From: Sideroxydans sp.
Lineage (GTDB): Bacteria; Pseudomonadota; Gammaproteobacteria; Burkholderiales; Gallionellaceae
NCBI GenBank assembly: GCA_028710605.1
Contig: JAQTTU010000002.1
Location: forward strand, 186,001-250,000
Reading direction: 5' to 3'
DNA: 64,000 nucleotides
Of the stretch, positions 44,724 to 52,530 are shown one piece after another (within the stretch, counting starts at the first letter, position 1; each line of letters begins with the position of its first letter). The notes below the pieces were generated by a model. The model saw only the letters and a program-made list of their open reading frames with translations, did no database searches and was not told the DNA's origin. Position numbers and translations under genes: made by a program.

Positions 44724-44748
44724 AACCGCCCGAACGAGTCGGGCGGTT
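44724..44748 (-). terminator. Rho-independent terminator of the lipoprotein gene
   Basis: A 10-base perfect stem (aaccgcccga / tcgggcggtt) with a 5-base loop. On the minus strand it is followed by TTTCGTTTTT. It lies 27 bases after the stop codon at 44776. Confidence 0.9.
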
Positions 44749-44775
44749 GAGCATTACATTTACGCCAACTGACTA

Positions 44776-46836
44776 TTACGGCGTTGTAAAAATCTGCACT
44801 CCGCCAACAGCCATGAAGGTGTTATTCAGGAACTTGAGTGATGTCACCCCGACACCGGACAAGCCTGTCGAAGCATCCTGAGTCCAGTTCAGTCCATCCG
44901 TGGAAGTAAACACCTTTCCCGACGTACCTGCCGCGACAAAACTGCCATTGCCGTAGGCGACCATGTTTAAAGTATTGAAATAAACAGCGGATGCCGGTGT
45001 TGCTGCTGTCCAAGTGATGGCATCTGGAGATGTCCACACTCCTGTGCCTGCCGCGACATATAGATTATTGGCAAATACCACCGAGCCCAGATTAATGGCG
45101 TTCTGTGGTAGCACCGGGTAGCCGGGATACGTGATCTGTCCACGATCTGTCCACGTGACCGCATCCGGCGAGGTCAAAATGCGACTGCCAACGGCGACAT
45201 ATTGCGTACCGGACCAGATCACCTTGTTAAGCGTTCCAACAGCAGGAACGATACGAGTTGACCAGGTAATGCCGTCTGCTGAAGTCAGGATTCCACCGCC
45301 GCCATCTGTCAGGAAGAATTTCCCGTTCGCAAAATCGACACCGTTCTTGTTCTGGTAATTTCCGGCACTCAACCGCCCCGTCCAAAGCGCGCCGTCAGGC
45401 GAAGTGTAGGCCTGTCCATAGTTATCAACGCCGACAAACACGCCATTGCCGTATGCGACCTTGGTAAGAATGAGCGCTGCCGAAGCCGGTGTTGCTCCCG
45501 GATAAGTAGCGGCCAAACTGCCCCACGTAACTGCATCTGTCGAAGATGCAACTTTGTTTCCGACACCTACCGAAAGATATTGAGTTCCGCTCCAAGCCAC
45601 ATCCGACAGGTAACCTTGAAGCAGCGTGATACCGGTGACCGAATGTGCAGTCCAGTTGAGTGCAGCCGGAGCACCACCACCAGCCGCACTGGTTGTCGCA
45701 TTGACTTCAGCTGAACCCGCGCTTTCTCCCGCCGCATTGACTGCTGTCATTCTGTAGTAGTAGGTCGTCGCTGCAGTGAGTCCGGTATTCGGGAATGGCC
45801 CTGACGTGGGTTGCGCGATGACAGGCGTGATTTTGTTGGCGGCGATGATCTGCACGGGGGATGTGGTTGAACGGTAAATGTTGTACGCAGTAGCCCCCGT
45901 TACGTTGGTCCAGTTGATATTGATCTGGGTCGCGCTGCTGGCCGTCGCAGACACCCCTGTCGGTGCGGATGGAATAGTCGATCCCGCCGCCACCGCACTC
46001 GCATACAGCGCACCATAAGTGGCCGTCGGAATAGCGGGAGAAGACGGTGCGGAAGCGCCAGCCGCCATCACACTCGAAGCCCCGCTGGTCATCGCGAGCA
46101 GCGCCGCATCAAACGTTGCCTGACTGACCACCGAAGTCGGCGCGCTGGCCGGGTTCACCAAGCCGGTCGCCAAAGCCTGCGCCCTGTCCGCCAAGGTTGT
46201 TCCGCTTTGCCCGTTTGCCGCCATCGCCCACGCGGAAAGCAGCAGCGTGTTCGTATCGCCGGTGTGGTTTGTGGCCGGATCGAATGCCGGAACCGCAGAA
46301 GCCGGAACACCGAAAATCGTTCCGGCGACGCTCATCGCGGCAACCGCAGAAGCCGCCTGAATCGGGTGCGCCGCAGAGAACCCGCCCAAACGCGTTTGCA
46401 AATCCGTCACGGCGGTTTCGGTAACCAGCGTCACAGGCACACCCGTCGCTGCCGCCCCCGCACTCTGAATCAAACCGCGCAATGGCGTGCTTCCGGTTTC
46501 CGGCGCACCGGTCACCTCGTTGAAATAACTGCCCGTCACTTCCACGATCAGCGGATAAGTCACGCTGGCGGGGAATGTCACCGAAGCCACACCGCTGGCG
46601 TTGACCGTGCCGCCGGATACCAACGTGATCGGGTTGCCGCTGGCATCTTTGAGAACAACGGTTGCTCCGCTGTAATACGGGCCTTTGTAAGGCGTGACGC
46701 TGGCGGTTACGGTAGAAGCGCCGCCGCCCGTGGTCGTGCCGCCCCCCCCTCCGCATCCGGCGAGAATCAAAGTGGCAATGGCAGTAAGACCTATGCCCAG
46801 TTCAGTGGCTTTGCGTAAAGCGGGTTTGAGTAGCAT
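44776..46836 (-). CDS. Secreted lipoprotein with FnIII and BNR/propeller-like repeats
   Basis: A 686-residue lipoprotein (lipobox LAGC followed by a glycine run). It has a beta-rich N-terminal region (about 40-115), a helical Ala-rich part, one fibronectin type III domain (APTGVSATASSATQININWT, about 290-385), a linker ATTSAAGGG, and a C-terminal propeller made of repeats like GTQYVAVGSRILTSPDAVTW. It is probably exposed outside the cell or in the periplasm. The ATG at 46836 follows GGGAGCG. It is a paralogue of the gene at 47113-49161, sharing the leader, FnIII, linker and upstream region, but with a different C-terminal repeat type. No enzymatic site is recognised. Confidence 0.88.
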   Translation of the reverse strand: MLLKPALRKATELGIGLTAIATLILAGCGGGGGTTTGGGASTVTASVTPYKGPYYSGATVVLKDASGNPITLVSGGTVNASGVASVTFPASVTYPLIVEVTGSYFNEVTGAPETGSTPLRGLIQSAGAAATGVPVTLVTETAVTDLQTRLGGFSAAHPIQAASAVAAMSVAGTIFGVPASAVPAFDPATNHTGDTNTLLLSAWAMAANGQSGTTLADRAQALATGLVNPASAPTSVVSQATFDAALLAMTSGASSVMAAGASAPSSPAIPTATYGALYASAVAAGSTIPSAPTGVSATASSATQININWTNVTGATAYNIYRSTTSPVQIIAANKITPVIAQPTSGPFPNTGLTAATTYYYRMTAVNAAGESAGSAEVNATTSAAGGGAPAALNWTAHSVTGITLLQGYLSDVAWSGTQYLSVGVGNKVASSTDAVTWGSLAATYPGATPASAALILTKVAYGNGVFVGVDNYGQAYTSPDGALWTGRLSAGNYQNKNGVDFANGKFFLTDGGGGILTSADGITWSTRIVPAVGTLNKVIWSGTQYVAVGSRILTSPDAVTWTDRGQITYPGYPVLPQNAINLGSVVFANNLYVAAGTGVWTSPDAITWTAATPASAVYFNTLNMVAYGNGSFVAAGTSGKVFTSTDGLNWTQDASTGLSGVGVTSLKFLNNTFMAVGGVQIFTTP

Positions 46837-46924
46837 GGTGGCGCGCTCCCTGTGAAAGTTGGACAGCAAATAATTGATTCGGAAATTACAGGGTGCAGGC
46901 TAACCCATCGAATAGGCGATTCAT

Positions 46925-46945
46925 ATCCCGTGTTCAGGGGGGTAG
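46925..46945 (-). promoter_or_regulatory. Candidate operator, CCCCCCTGAACACGGGAT (site a)
   Basis: On the minus strand: ctacccccctgaacacggga. It ends 88 bases before the lipoprotein ATG at 46836. It is the same spacing and orientation as site b (49250-49270), and similar to site c (52454-52474). Confidence 0.6.
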
Positions 46946-47009
46946 GCTGACAGATGAATTGTGGTGGATTTGCTACTGGAAGGAGTGGATGGGGAGCTGG
47001 AAATAGGCT

Positions 47010-47030
47010 GTAGATCGCCTATTGACGGGC
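47010..47030 (-). repeat. Repeat C copy (reverse)
   Basis: gtagatcgcctattgacggg plus c: the reverse of the 15881 copy. It lies upstream of site a, within a block also duplicated at 49324. Confidence 0.8.
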
Positions 47031-47059
47031 TTCTTCACGAGGTGTCTGGGTTGATAATG

Positions 47060-47092
47060 AAAAAGCCACCCGCAAAGCGCGGGCGGCTTTTT
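47060..47092 (-). terminator. Terminator (probably bidirectional)
   Basis: aaaaagccacccgc / gcgggcggcttttt hairpin with A-tract and T-tract, about 20 bases after the stop of the NHL-repeat lipoprotein gene. Confidence 0.88.
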
Positions 47093-47112
47093 ACGGAACT
47101 CCGAAAAGCGAA

Positions 47113-49161
47113 TTACTGAATCTTGCGGATCTCGTTATTGGTGGTATCCGCCACATACAAGTTTGTGCCGTCAGAGGTAATCCCGTTCGGATTCCAGAAC
47201 GAAGCTGCTGTACCTACTCCGTCCGTGGCCTGCGCAAAAGCATTTCCCGCAACAGTCGTGACGCCCCCCGAAGAGATCACCACCTTGCGCACATTGTGGC
47301 TACCCGCGTTCTGGCTGGTGACATACAGGTTGGTGCCGTCGGTGGTAATGCCCATCGGAGTGTTGAACGATGCAGCGGTTCCCGTGCCGTCGGTGTAAGC
47401 CTGCGTTCCCGAACCGGCCAAGGTCGTCACGGTAGCCGAAGCGATCACAATCTTCCGAATCTTCTGGCTATTGGTATCGGCCACATAAAGGTTGGTGCCG
47501 TCGGTCACAACGCCTCTGGGAAAGTTGAAGGTTGCCGCACTTCCAATGCCGTCTGCCGACCCGGCATTTTGCCAGCCCGCTCCGGCCAATGTCGTCACCT
47601 GCCCCGTGGCAATAACCACCTTGCGTATGGCGTTGTTGCCTTTGTCCGCCACGTACAGATTGCTTCCGTCAGTCGTAATCCCGGAAGGCGTATTAAACAG
47701 AGCCGCAGTACCTGTACCTTCCGCATAACCCATTGCCGCACCAACCAATGGCGTTACAGTTCCCGTGGCAATATTGATTTTGGAGATGCCGGAAGTGTTG
47801 TTGACGATATCGACATAAGTAAAATAGGTTGCGTACAAGTTAGTGCCGTCCGTCGTGATGCCATATGCGCCTGGCAGCGAAGCCAGCGTCGTCACCGCAC
47901 CTGTGGCAATCACGACTTTGTAGATGCTGCCGCTGTTTGCCACATACAGATTCGTGCCATCGGTGGTAACGCCCGTTGGCCCCATGATCGGAGATGAGGT
48001 CGGTGTTGCCGTTGCGGGACCAACCAAGGTGGAGACTGTGGTGGAAAGCACCAGCGGTGTGCCTTGTATTGTGCCGCCCATCAATCCGGCAACGGCTCCG
48101 CCGCCCGCCGCACTGGTTGTGGCACTCACCTCAGCCGAAGCCACGCTTGCTCCCACCCCATTCAACGCCACCACCTTGTAGTAATAGGTCGTGGCAGCGC
48201 TCAGCGCATAAGAATCGTTCAGCGAAGTAGCCACAGTCGAAGGCCCCACCAAGGCGGAACCGCTGGTGACATTGGTCATCGAAGCAACGGGCAAGTTCGC
48301 AGTGGTTGCACGATAGACGTAATAGGCTGCTGCCCCCGACACCGCAGACCAGCTCAAATTGATTTGAGACGAACTTACTGCCGTTGCAGACACACCCGTT
48401 GGCGCTGCCGGAACCGCTGTTGCCGCCGTCACATTAAATGTCCCCACCGCAACCACACCCGTGCCGTCGAAATTGGACAGCGTGATCGCCGTATTGCCAA
48501 TCACCACTCCATGCGGAACCGTGACTGTGATCGCCGTTGCTGTTGCCGACGAAACCGTGGCCACGATGGTGCCGAACTTGACCACTGGCGCGGGTGTGAA
48601 ATTGCCCAGGTTGGTGCCGCTGATGGTGACGCTCGTCCCCTCCGGCCCCGTTGCCGGAGTAAAGCCGCTGACGGCAGGCGTTGCTCCGGCAGGTGCAGCC
48701 CCGTACACCCCGGTCAAATCCGGCAAGTTGCCGGTGAACGAAGCATCGGCCATGAAATCGACCGCGCCCGTCGTGCCAAATTCCACATAGATCATCGGCA
48801 ATGTCGTGTCCTTGCAAATCGAATTGACCGTCTGCGCTGCACCGTTGTAAGTCAAGCTGCCGCCGCTGGCCAACACAAAAGTCGCCGCGCCGCCGTCCGA
48901 AGTGAACACGCCTGTATTGAATGTGCCGGTGTTGCCGTTGTAAGTCCTGGCGTAGGTCGCCATATCTCCGGCGGTCGGTACGGCAACTGTACCAGCGGTG
49001 TAATGCGCGGTAGTGCAACTGAGCGAACCGCCGCCTGATCCGCCTCCAGTGCCGGTGCTGGTACTGCCACCACCCCCGCATCCGGCGAGAATCAAAGTGG
49101 CAATAGCGCTGAGGGCTATGCCGAGTTTTGTGGCTTTGCGTAAAGCGTTTTTGAGTAGCAT
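47113..49161 (-). CDS. Secreted lipoprotein with IPT/TIG, FnIII and NHL repeats
   Basis: A 682-residue lipoprotein (lipobox LAGC, then Gly/Ser/Thr-rich linker). In order: a beta-rich domain, an IPT/TIG domain (about 160-245, VSGFTPATGPEGTSVTISGT), one FnIII domain (about 255-345), the ATTSAAGGG linker, and an NHL-type propeller of at least six repeats with VTTDGTNLYVAD cores. Leader and linker match the paralogue at 44776-46836 closely. The ATG at 49161 has GGGAGCG upstream. NHL propellers usually bind ligands or surfaces; the target is unknown. Confidence 0.88.
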   Translation of the reverse strand: MLLKNALRKATKLGIALSAIATLILAGCGGGGSTSTGTGGGSGGGSLSCTTAHYTAGTVAVPTAGDMATYARTYNGNTGTFNTGVFTSDGGAATFVLASGGSLTYNGAAQTVNSICKDTTLPMIYVEFGTTGAVDFMADASFTGNLPDLTGVYGAAPAGATPAVSGFTPATGPEGTSVTISGTNLGNFTPAPVVKFGTIVATVSSATATAITVTVPHGVVIGNTAITLSNFDGTGVVAVGTFNVTAATAVPAAPTGVSATAVSSSQINLSWSAVSGAAAYYVYRATTANLPVASMTNVTSGSALVGPSTVATSLNDSYALSAATTYYYKVVALNGVGASVASAEVSATTSAAGGGAVAGLMGGTIQGTPLVLSTTVSTLVGPATATPTSSPIMGPTGVTTDGTNLYVANSGSIYKVVIATGAVTTLASLPGAYGITTDGTNLYATYFTYVDIVNNTSGISKINIATGTVTPLVGAAMGYAEGTGTAALFNTPSGITTDGSNLYVADKGNNAIRKVVIATGQVTTLAGAGWQNAGSADGIGSAATFNFPRGVVTDGTNLYVADTNSQKIRKIVIASATVTTLAGSGTQAYTDGTGTAASFNTPMGITTDGTNLYVTSQNAGSHNVRKVVISSGGVTTVAGNAFAQATDGVGTAASFWNPNGITSDGTNLYVADTTNNEIRKIQ

Positions 49162-49249
49162 GGCGGAGCGCTCCCTGTAAAAATTGGACAGCAAATTGTT
49201 GATTCGGAAATTACAGGGCACAGGCTATCGCATCGAATATGCGATTCAT

Positions 49250-49270
49250 ATCCCGCGTTCACGGGGGGTG
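49250..49270 (-). promoter_or_regulatory. Candidate operator (site b)
   Basis: Minus strand: caccccccgtgaacgcggga. It ends 88 bases before the ATG at 49161, the same distance as site a. The following 90 bases are also alike in both copies, including a possible -10 TGTAAT. Confidence 0.6.
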
Positions 49271-49323
49271 AGATGTGTGGTGTATTTGCTACTGGATAGG
49301 TCGGCCAGAAAGCGCAGGGGGCT

Positions 49324-49344
49324 GTAGATCGCCTATTGGCGGGC
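49324..49344 (-). repeat. Repeat C copy (reverse)
   Basis: gtagatcgcctattggcggg plus c. A partial repeat-B relative (ttgtcgggttgccccgcagg) follows at 49366-49419. Confidence 0.75.
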
Positions 49345-49453
49345 TTGTACGTGAATGCTGCCGACTTGTCGGGTTGCCCCGCAGGGGTTCTTGCACCCCT
49401 GGGTGAAACCCGGCCTTCGAATTCATCAACCATGTTATTGAACTCAGAACTCT

Positions 49454-51256
49454 TCAACCGAAATACTGAGTTTGTTCCACAGAAGAATTTTCTTGTTCGG
49501 CCACTATCTTCGACGTGTCGAAATCCGGTGTGATGTGGTGTACGGAAACTTCGATGGCGACCATGCAGCCGTTGGGCGAACGCGGCTGCCAGATGATGCT
49601 GCCGCCCAGTGCCGCAGCGCGGGCGCGCAGGCTGCTCATGCCGCGATTCGGTTTCGCTCCCGCTTCGGGCAGTCCCACCCCGTCGTCCTTGATGGTCAGC
49701 ATCAATTTTTCTTCGTTCCACGCAATATCCACCGTGATGCGGGTGGCGCTGGCGTGGCGCAGCACATTGGTGATCGTCTCGCGCAGGATACGGCTCAGGT
49801 TGAGCGCTGCGGCGGCGCTGACCGGCAGCGGGAATTCGATGTCGGAAATGCGCCAATCCAGCTCCAGGCCGGCCGCATGGACGCGCTGCTGTGTTTCCAC
49901 GCGCCAGTCGGCCACCAGGTCGTCCAACGGGGTGGCGGGATGCGCGGAGCGCGATACCACGTCGCGCAAGTCGCGCAGTGCGGAACGCGCCAAGTCGGCT
50001 TCGCGCGGCTGATTGGCGCGCTGTGCGGAAATCGCCAGCCCCAGCAGTTTTGCGCCGAGGTCGTCGTGCAGATCGCGGAAAATGCGTTCGCGTTCGCCCG
50101 CTTCGGCATGCTTGATTTCCAAAGCCCGCCGCTCTTTGAAGCTGGCTGAAAGCGAAGTGTGCGCAGCGGCGATACGCTGCTCAAGTTTCCGGTTCATTTG
50201 CCTGGATTTAATCAGCAGAAAAACGATGGTGGCGACGATGGTCAACAGCAGGGTGACGGCGATGGCGCGATACAGCCAGGTCAAATCGTGCTGCGGATCT
50301 GGATCGTACAAAAAACCGTCCAGCGAAAAGTTTCGCGGCAGCATGCCGATGTCGGAATATGTGTCGGCAATATGCCGCCAGCGGCTGGCGTTCATATAAC
50401 CTACTTCGATCAGTTCCGGGTGCATCAGCGCGATGGTCTCTTTTGCTTCAAACAAAAAGTAGTCGCGCGAATGCCGCTGCGAATAACGGGCGAGGATCAA
50501 ATCCGCCATTTGCTCCGGGTGCTCCACGGCATATTTCCAGCCGCGCAAACTGGCTTCGCGGAATGCGCGCACGCGCTCCGGGTGCTCCTTCAGTTGCTGT
50601 TCGGTGGTAAACAGATTGTCGCCGTAAAAATCGATCCCGGCGGAACGCGGCGTGTAGATGTAATGGGCAAATCTCGCGCGTCTCAGGTAGTACGGCTGAT
50701 TGGTGGCATAGCCCGCAATCGCATCAACCTTGCCGTCGATCAAATCCTGCGGATCGTAGCTGTGCTCAACCTGCGTGATCTGGCTGAGCGGAATTCCCTC
50801 TTTCTGGAGATAGGCCAGCAACTCGTCCGCCTGCGGCTCAAGCATCACGCGCTTGCCGACAATATCGTGAATATCCTGCGTGGTTTTGAGCTGCCGCGCG
50901 ATCAGCACGTAAGGCGAATGCTGGAATATCACGGCCAGCGCCACCACGGGCTGACCGGCTTTGCGCTGCAACAACAAGGCGCTGGTGCCCACCCCGAACT
51001 CGGCACGCCCATCCAGCACATTCTTGACCGGATCATCGCCGGGCAACGCTTCCACAATCTTTACATCCAGACCCGCCTCGCGGTAATAGCCCCGCTCTTT
51101 CGCCGCGTAGTAACCGGCGAATTGAAAAGCATGCGTCCACTTCAATTGCAGCGTAACGCTATCCAGTTCGCTGGAGGTTTCTTGCGCCAGCGCAGGTAGT
51201 GCCAGCAGCGAAGTGGCAAGCAGCAAAGATAAACAATAGCGGGAAATGGTATGCAT
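49454..51256 (-). CDS. Sensor kinase with NMT1/THI5-like periplasmic binding domain and HPK7 core
   Basis: A 600-residue protein: signal peptide (1-24), a solute-binding domain of the NMT1/SsuA/THI5 type (about 32-320: LQLKWTHAFQFAGYYAAKERGY, then DGRAEFGVGTSALLL), one membrane helix (329-349), a coiled coil, the HisKA_3 histidine 397 (RIFRDLHDDLGAKLLGL) and an HATPase domain. The NMT1 fold normally binds thiamine precursors, sulfonates or nitrate. Here it is fused directly to a kinase, suggesting small-molecule sensing. The ATG at 51256 gives a clean signal peptide. No regulator is adjacent. Confidence 0.9.
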   Translation of the reverse strand: MHTISRYCLSLLLATSLLALPALAQETSSELDSVTLQLKWTHAFQFAGYYAAKERGYYREAGLDVKIVEALPGDDPVKNVLDGRAEFGVGTSALLLQRKAGQPVVALAVIFQHSPYVLIARQLKTTQDIHDIVGKRVMLEPQADELLAYLQKEGIPLSQITQVEHSYDPQDLIDGKVDAIAGYATNQPYYLRRARFAHYIYTPRSAGIDFYGDNLFTTEQQLKEHPERVRAFREASLRGWKYAVEHPEQMADLILARYSQRHSRDYFLFEAKETIALMHPELIEVGYMNASRWRHIADTYSDIGMLPRNFSLDGFLYDPDPQHDLTWLYRAIAVTLLLTIVATIVFLLIKSRQMNRKLEQRIAAAHTSLSASFKERRALEIKHAEAGERERIFRDLHDDLGAKLLGLAISAQRANQPREADLARSALRDLRDVVSRSAHPATPLDDLVADWRVETQQRVHAAGLELDWRISDIEFPLPVSAAAALNLSRILRETITNVLRHASATRITVDIAWNEEKLMLTIKDDGVGLPEAGAKPNRGMSSLRARAAALGGSIIWQPRSPNGCMVAIEVSVHHITPDFDTSKIVAEQENSSVEQTQYFG

Positions 51257-51368
51257 ACTGAAACGCGCGCCTAATACAAATACCGACAATGTTGAGGAGT
51301 CATAAGCATATCCCATTACCGGAGGAGACTGGCTTTTGCCTCCAAGCAGAACAAGCCGTTGTTATACG

Positions 51369-51405
51369 AAAAAAAACCGCCCGCAACCTGAATTGGCTGG
51401 GGCGG
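51369..51405 (-). terminator. Terminator after the lipoprotein gene
   Basis: On the minus strand CCGCCC...GGGCGG closes a stem, followed by eight T residues. It lies about 55 bases after the stop at 51459. Confidence 0.8.
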
Positions 51406-51458
51406 ATTGAGGGGTTTGCAAAAGAAAAAATGCTGTTGCTGCTTCCCGCGAAACCGGG

Positions 51459-52361
51459 TTACTTGGCAGAAATCTGGAATGCGAGACGCTCCGCAATCGC
51501 CTTGGCCGCTTCTTCAAACTTGGGCGACAAGGCTTTCCAGTATTCGAGGTTCTTGTGGCTTTCGCCGCTGGGCACGCTGATCTCGTCCGGGTTCACGGAA
51601 AGCGACAGCAGCAGTTTGCCGTTGCCGCCCAGCCAGCCTTCGCGCTTGCCGTAGCAGCGCAAAGTCAGGTCGCGCACGCGCATAACTTTGCGGTCATTCA
51701 CCACGTTGACTTGCCAAGCCAGCACCAGCGGCGCGCCAGTGGCATCCTGAATGGCGGCAGCAAAATCATCGGACGTAGCACCGGAGAATATGCCCGCGCT
51801 GCGATATTTGAAGCCCGCCACGGGCACGTTGTAGTAGCCCAGGTACAGATCGGGGTTAAACATCTTGCCCTTGATGAACTGCGTGTCCTTGGTCAGGCCT
51901 TTCTCGCCTTCGGATTTTGCGAACGCGGGCAATGCCTGCACGGCTTTGTTATCCATCATATCCAGCCCGCTTGCTTGCAGCGCGTTGTTCAGAATCTTGG
52001 CAATATCGTCGCCCATTTTTTTCGCGTCGGCTTCGGAAAGATGGTCTTCCACCGGCTCGCGCGAGGCGAAGTCCGTACCGCCCCCCGCTCCCATCATGGT
52101 GAATGCGCCGGCCAGCGCTGCACTCGCCAATTTTTTGCCGGTATGGCCTTCGCCGCTCAACAGGGTAAGACGTTCCAGATGTACTCCCTCGCTCACGTTC
52201 ATGCCGCTGACGGCCAGTTTTTTGCCCTTGATGGCGGCGGTATTGCCGAGGTCGCCCGCCACATTCAGCGCCACACTGCTTTTGGGGGCCGAGGTTGCGC
52301 ACGCGGTTAACACTAGCGCTGCCAGCAGCACAGAGACGGTCTTGGTGAAATGCAATTGCAT
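51459..52361 (-). CDS. Lipoprotein of unknown function
   Basis: A 300-residue protein with a lipoprotein signal (LVLTACATS, cysteine 21). The rest is an unrecognised globular region with a conserved-looking LTLLSGEGHTGKKLASAALAGA and WQVNVVNDRKVMRVRDLTLRC. GGGAG lies ahead of the ATG. It is divergent from the kinase gene at 52531. The 169-base gap between them holds candidate operator site c. No link to the FnIII lipoproteins beyond the shared upstream motif. Confidence 0.8.
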   Translation of the reverse strand: MQLHFTKTVSVLLAALVLTACATSAPKSSVALNVAGDLGNTAAIKGKKLAVSGMNVSEGVHLERLTLLSGEGHTGKKLASAALAGAFTMMGAGGGTDFASREPVEDHLSEADAKKMGDDIAKILNNALQASGLDMMDNKAVQALPAFAKSEGEKGLTKDTQFIKGKMFNPDLYLGYYNVPVAGFKYRSAGIFSGATSDDFAAAIQDATGAPLVLAWQVNVVNDRKVMRVRDLTLRCYGKREGWLGGNGKLLLSLSVNPDEISVPSGESHKNLEYWKALSPKFEEAAKAIAERLAFQISAK

Positions 52362-52453
52362 AATTTTCTCCCTGAAATATATTGATGACGACGAAACAGA
52401 ACGGACGCGGTATTACTTGGATGCAAGATTATGAGATACGCATAACTCAAACA

Positions 52454-52474
52454 ATCCCGCGTTCAGGGGGGTAG
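52454..52474. promoter_or_regulatory. Candidate operator (site c), between divergent genes
   Basis: Minus strand: ctacccccctgaacgcggga. It ends 92 bases before the lipoprotein ATG at 52361 and is 56 bases before the kinase ATG at 52531. It could control both. Confidence 0.6.
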
Positions 52475-52530
52475 CTTTAGTTTTGGCATTTGCTAAAGTC
52501 GCAGCGTCGAAATCCATTGAAAATCCAGAG

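Noticed and set aside
47113-48000. Regular repeats in DNA that might suggest a CRISPR or tandem array
   Set aside because: The periodicity reflects NHL protein repeats; there are no identical DNA repeats with unique spacers.
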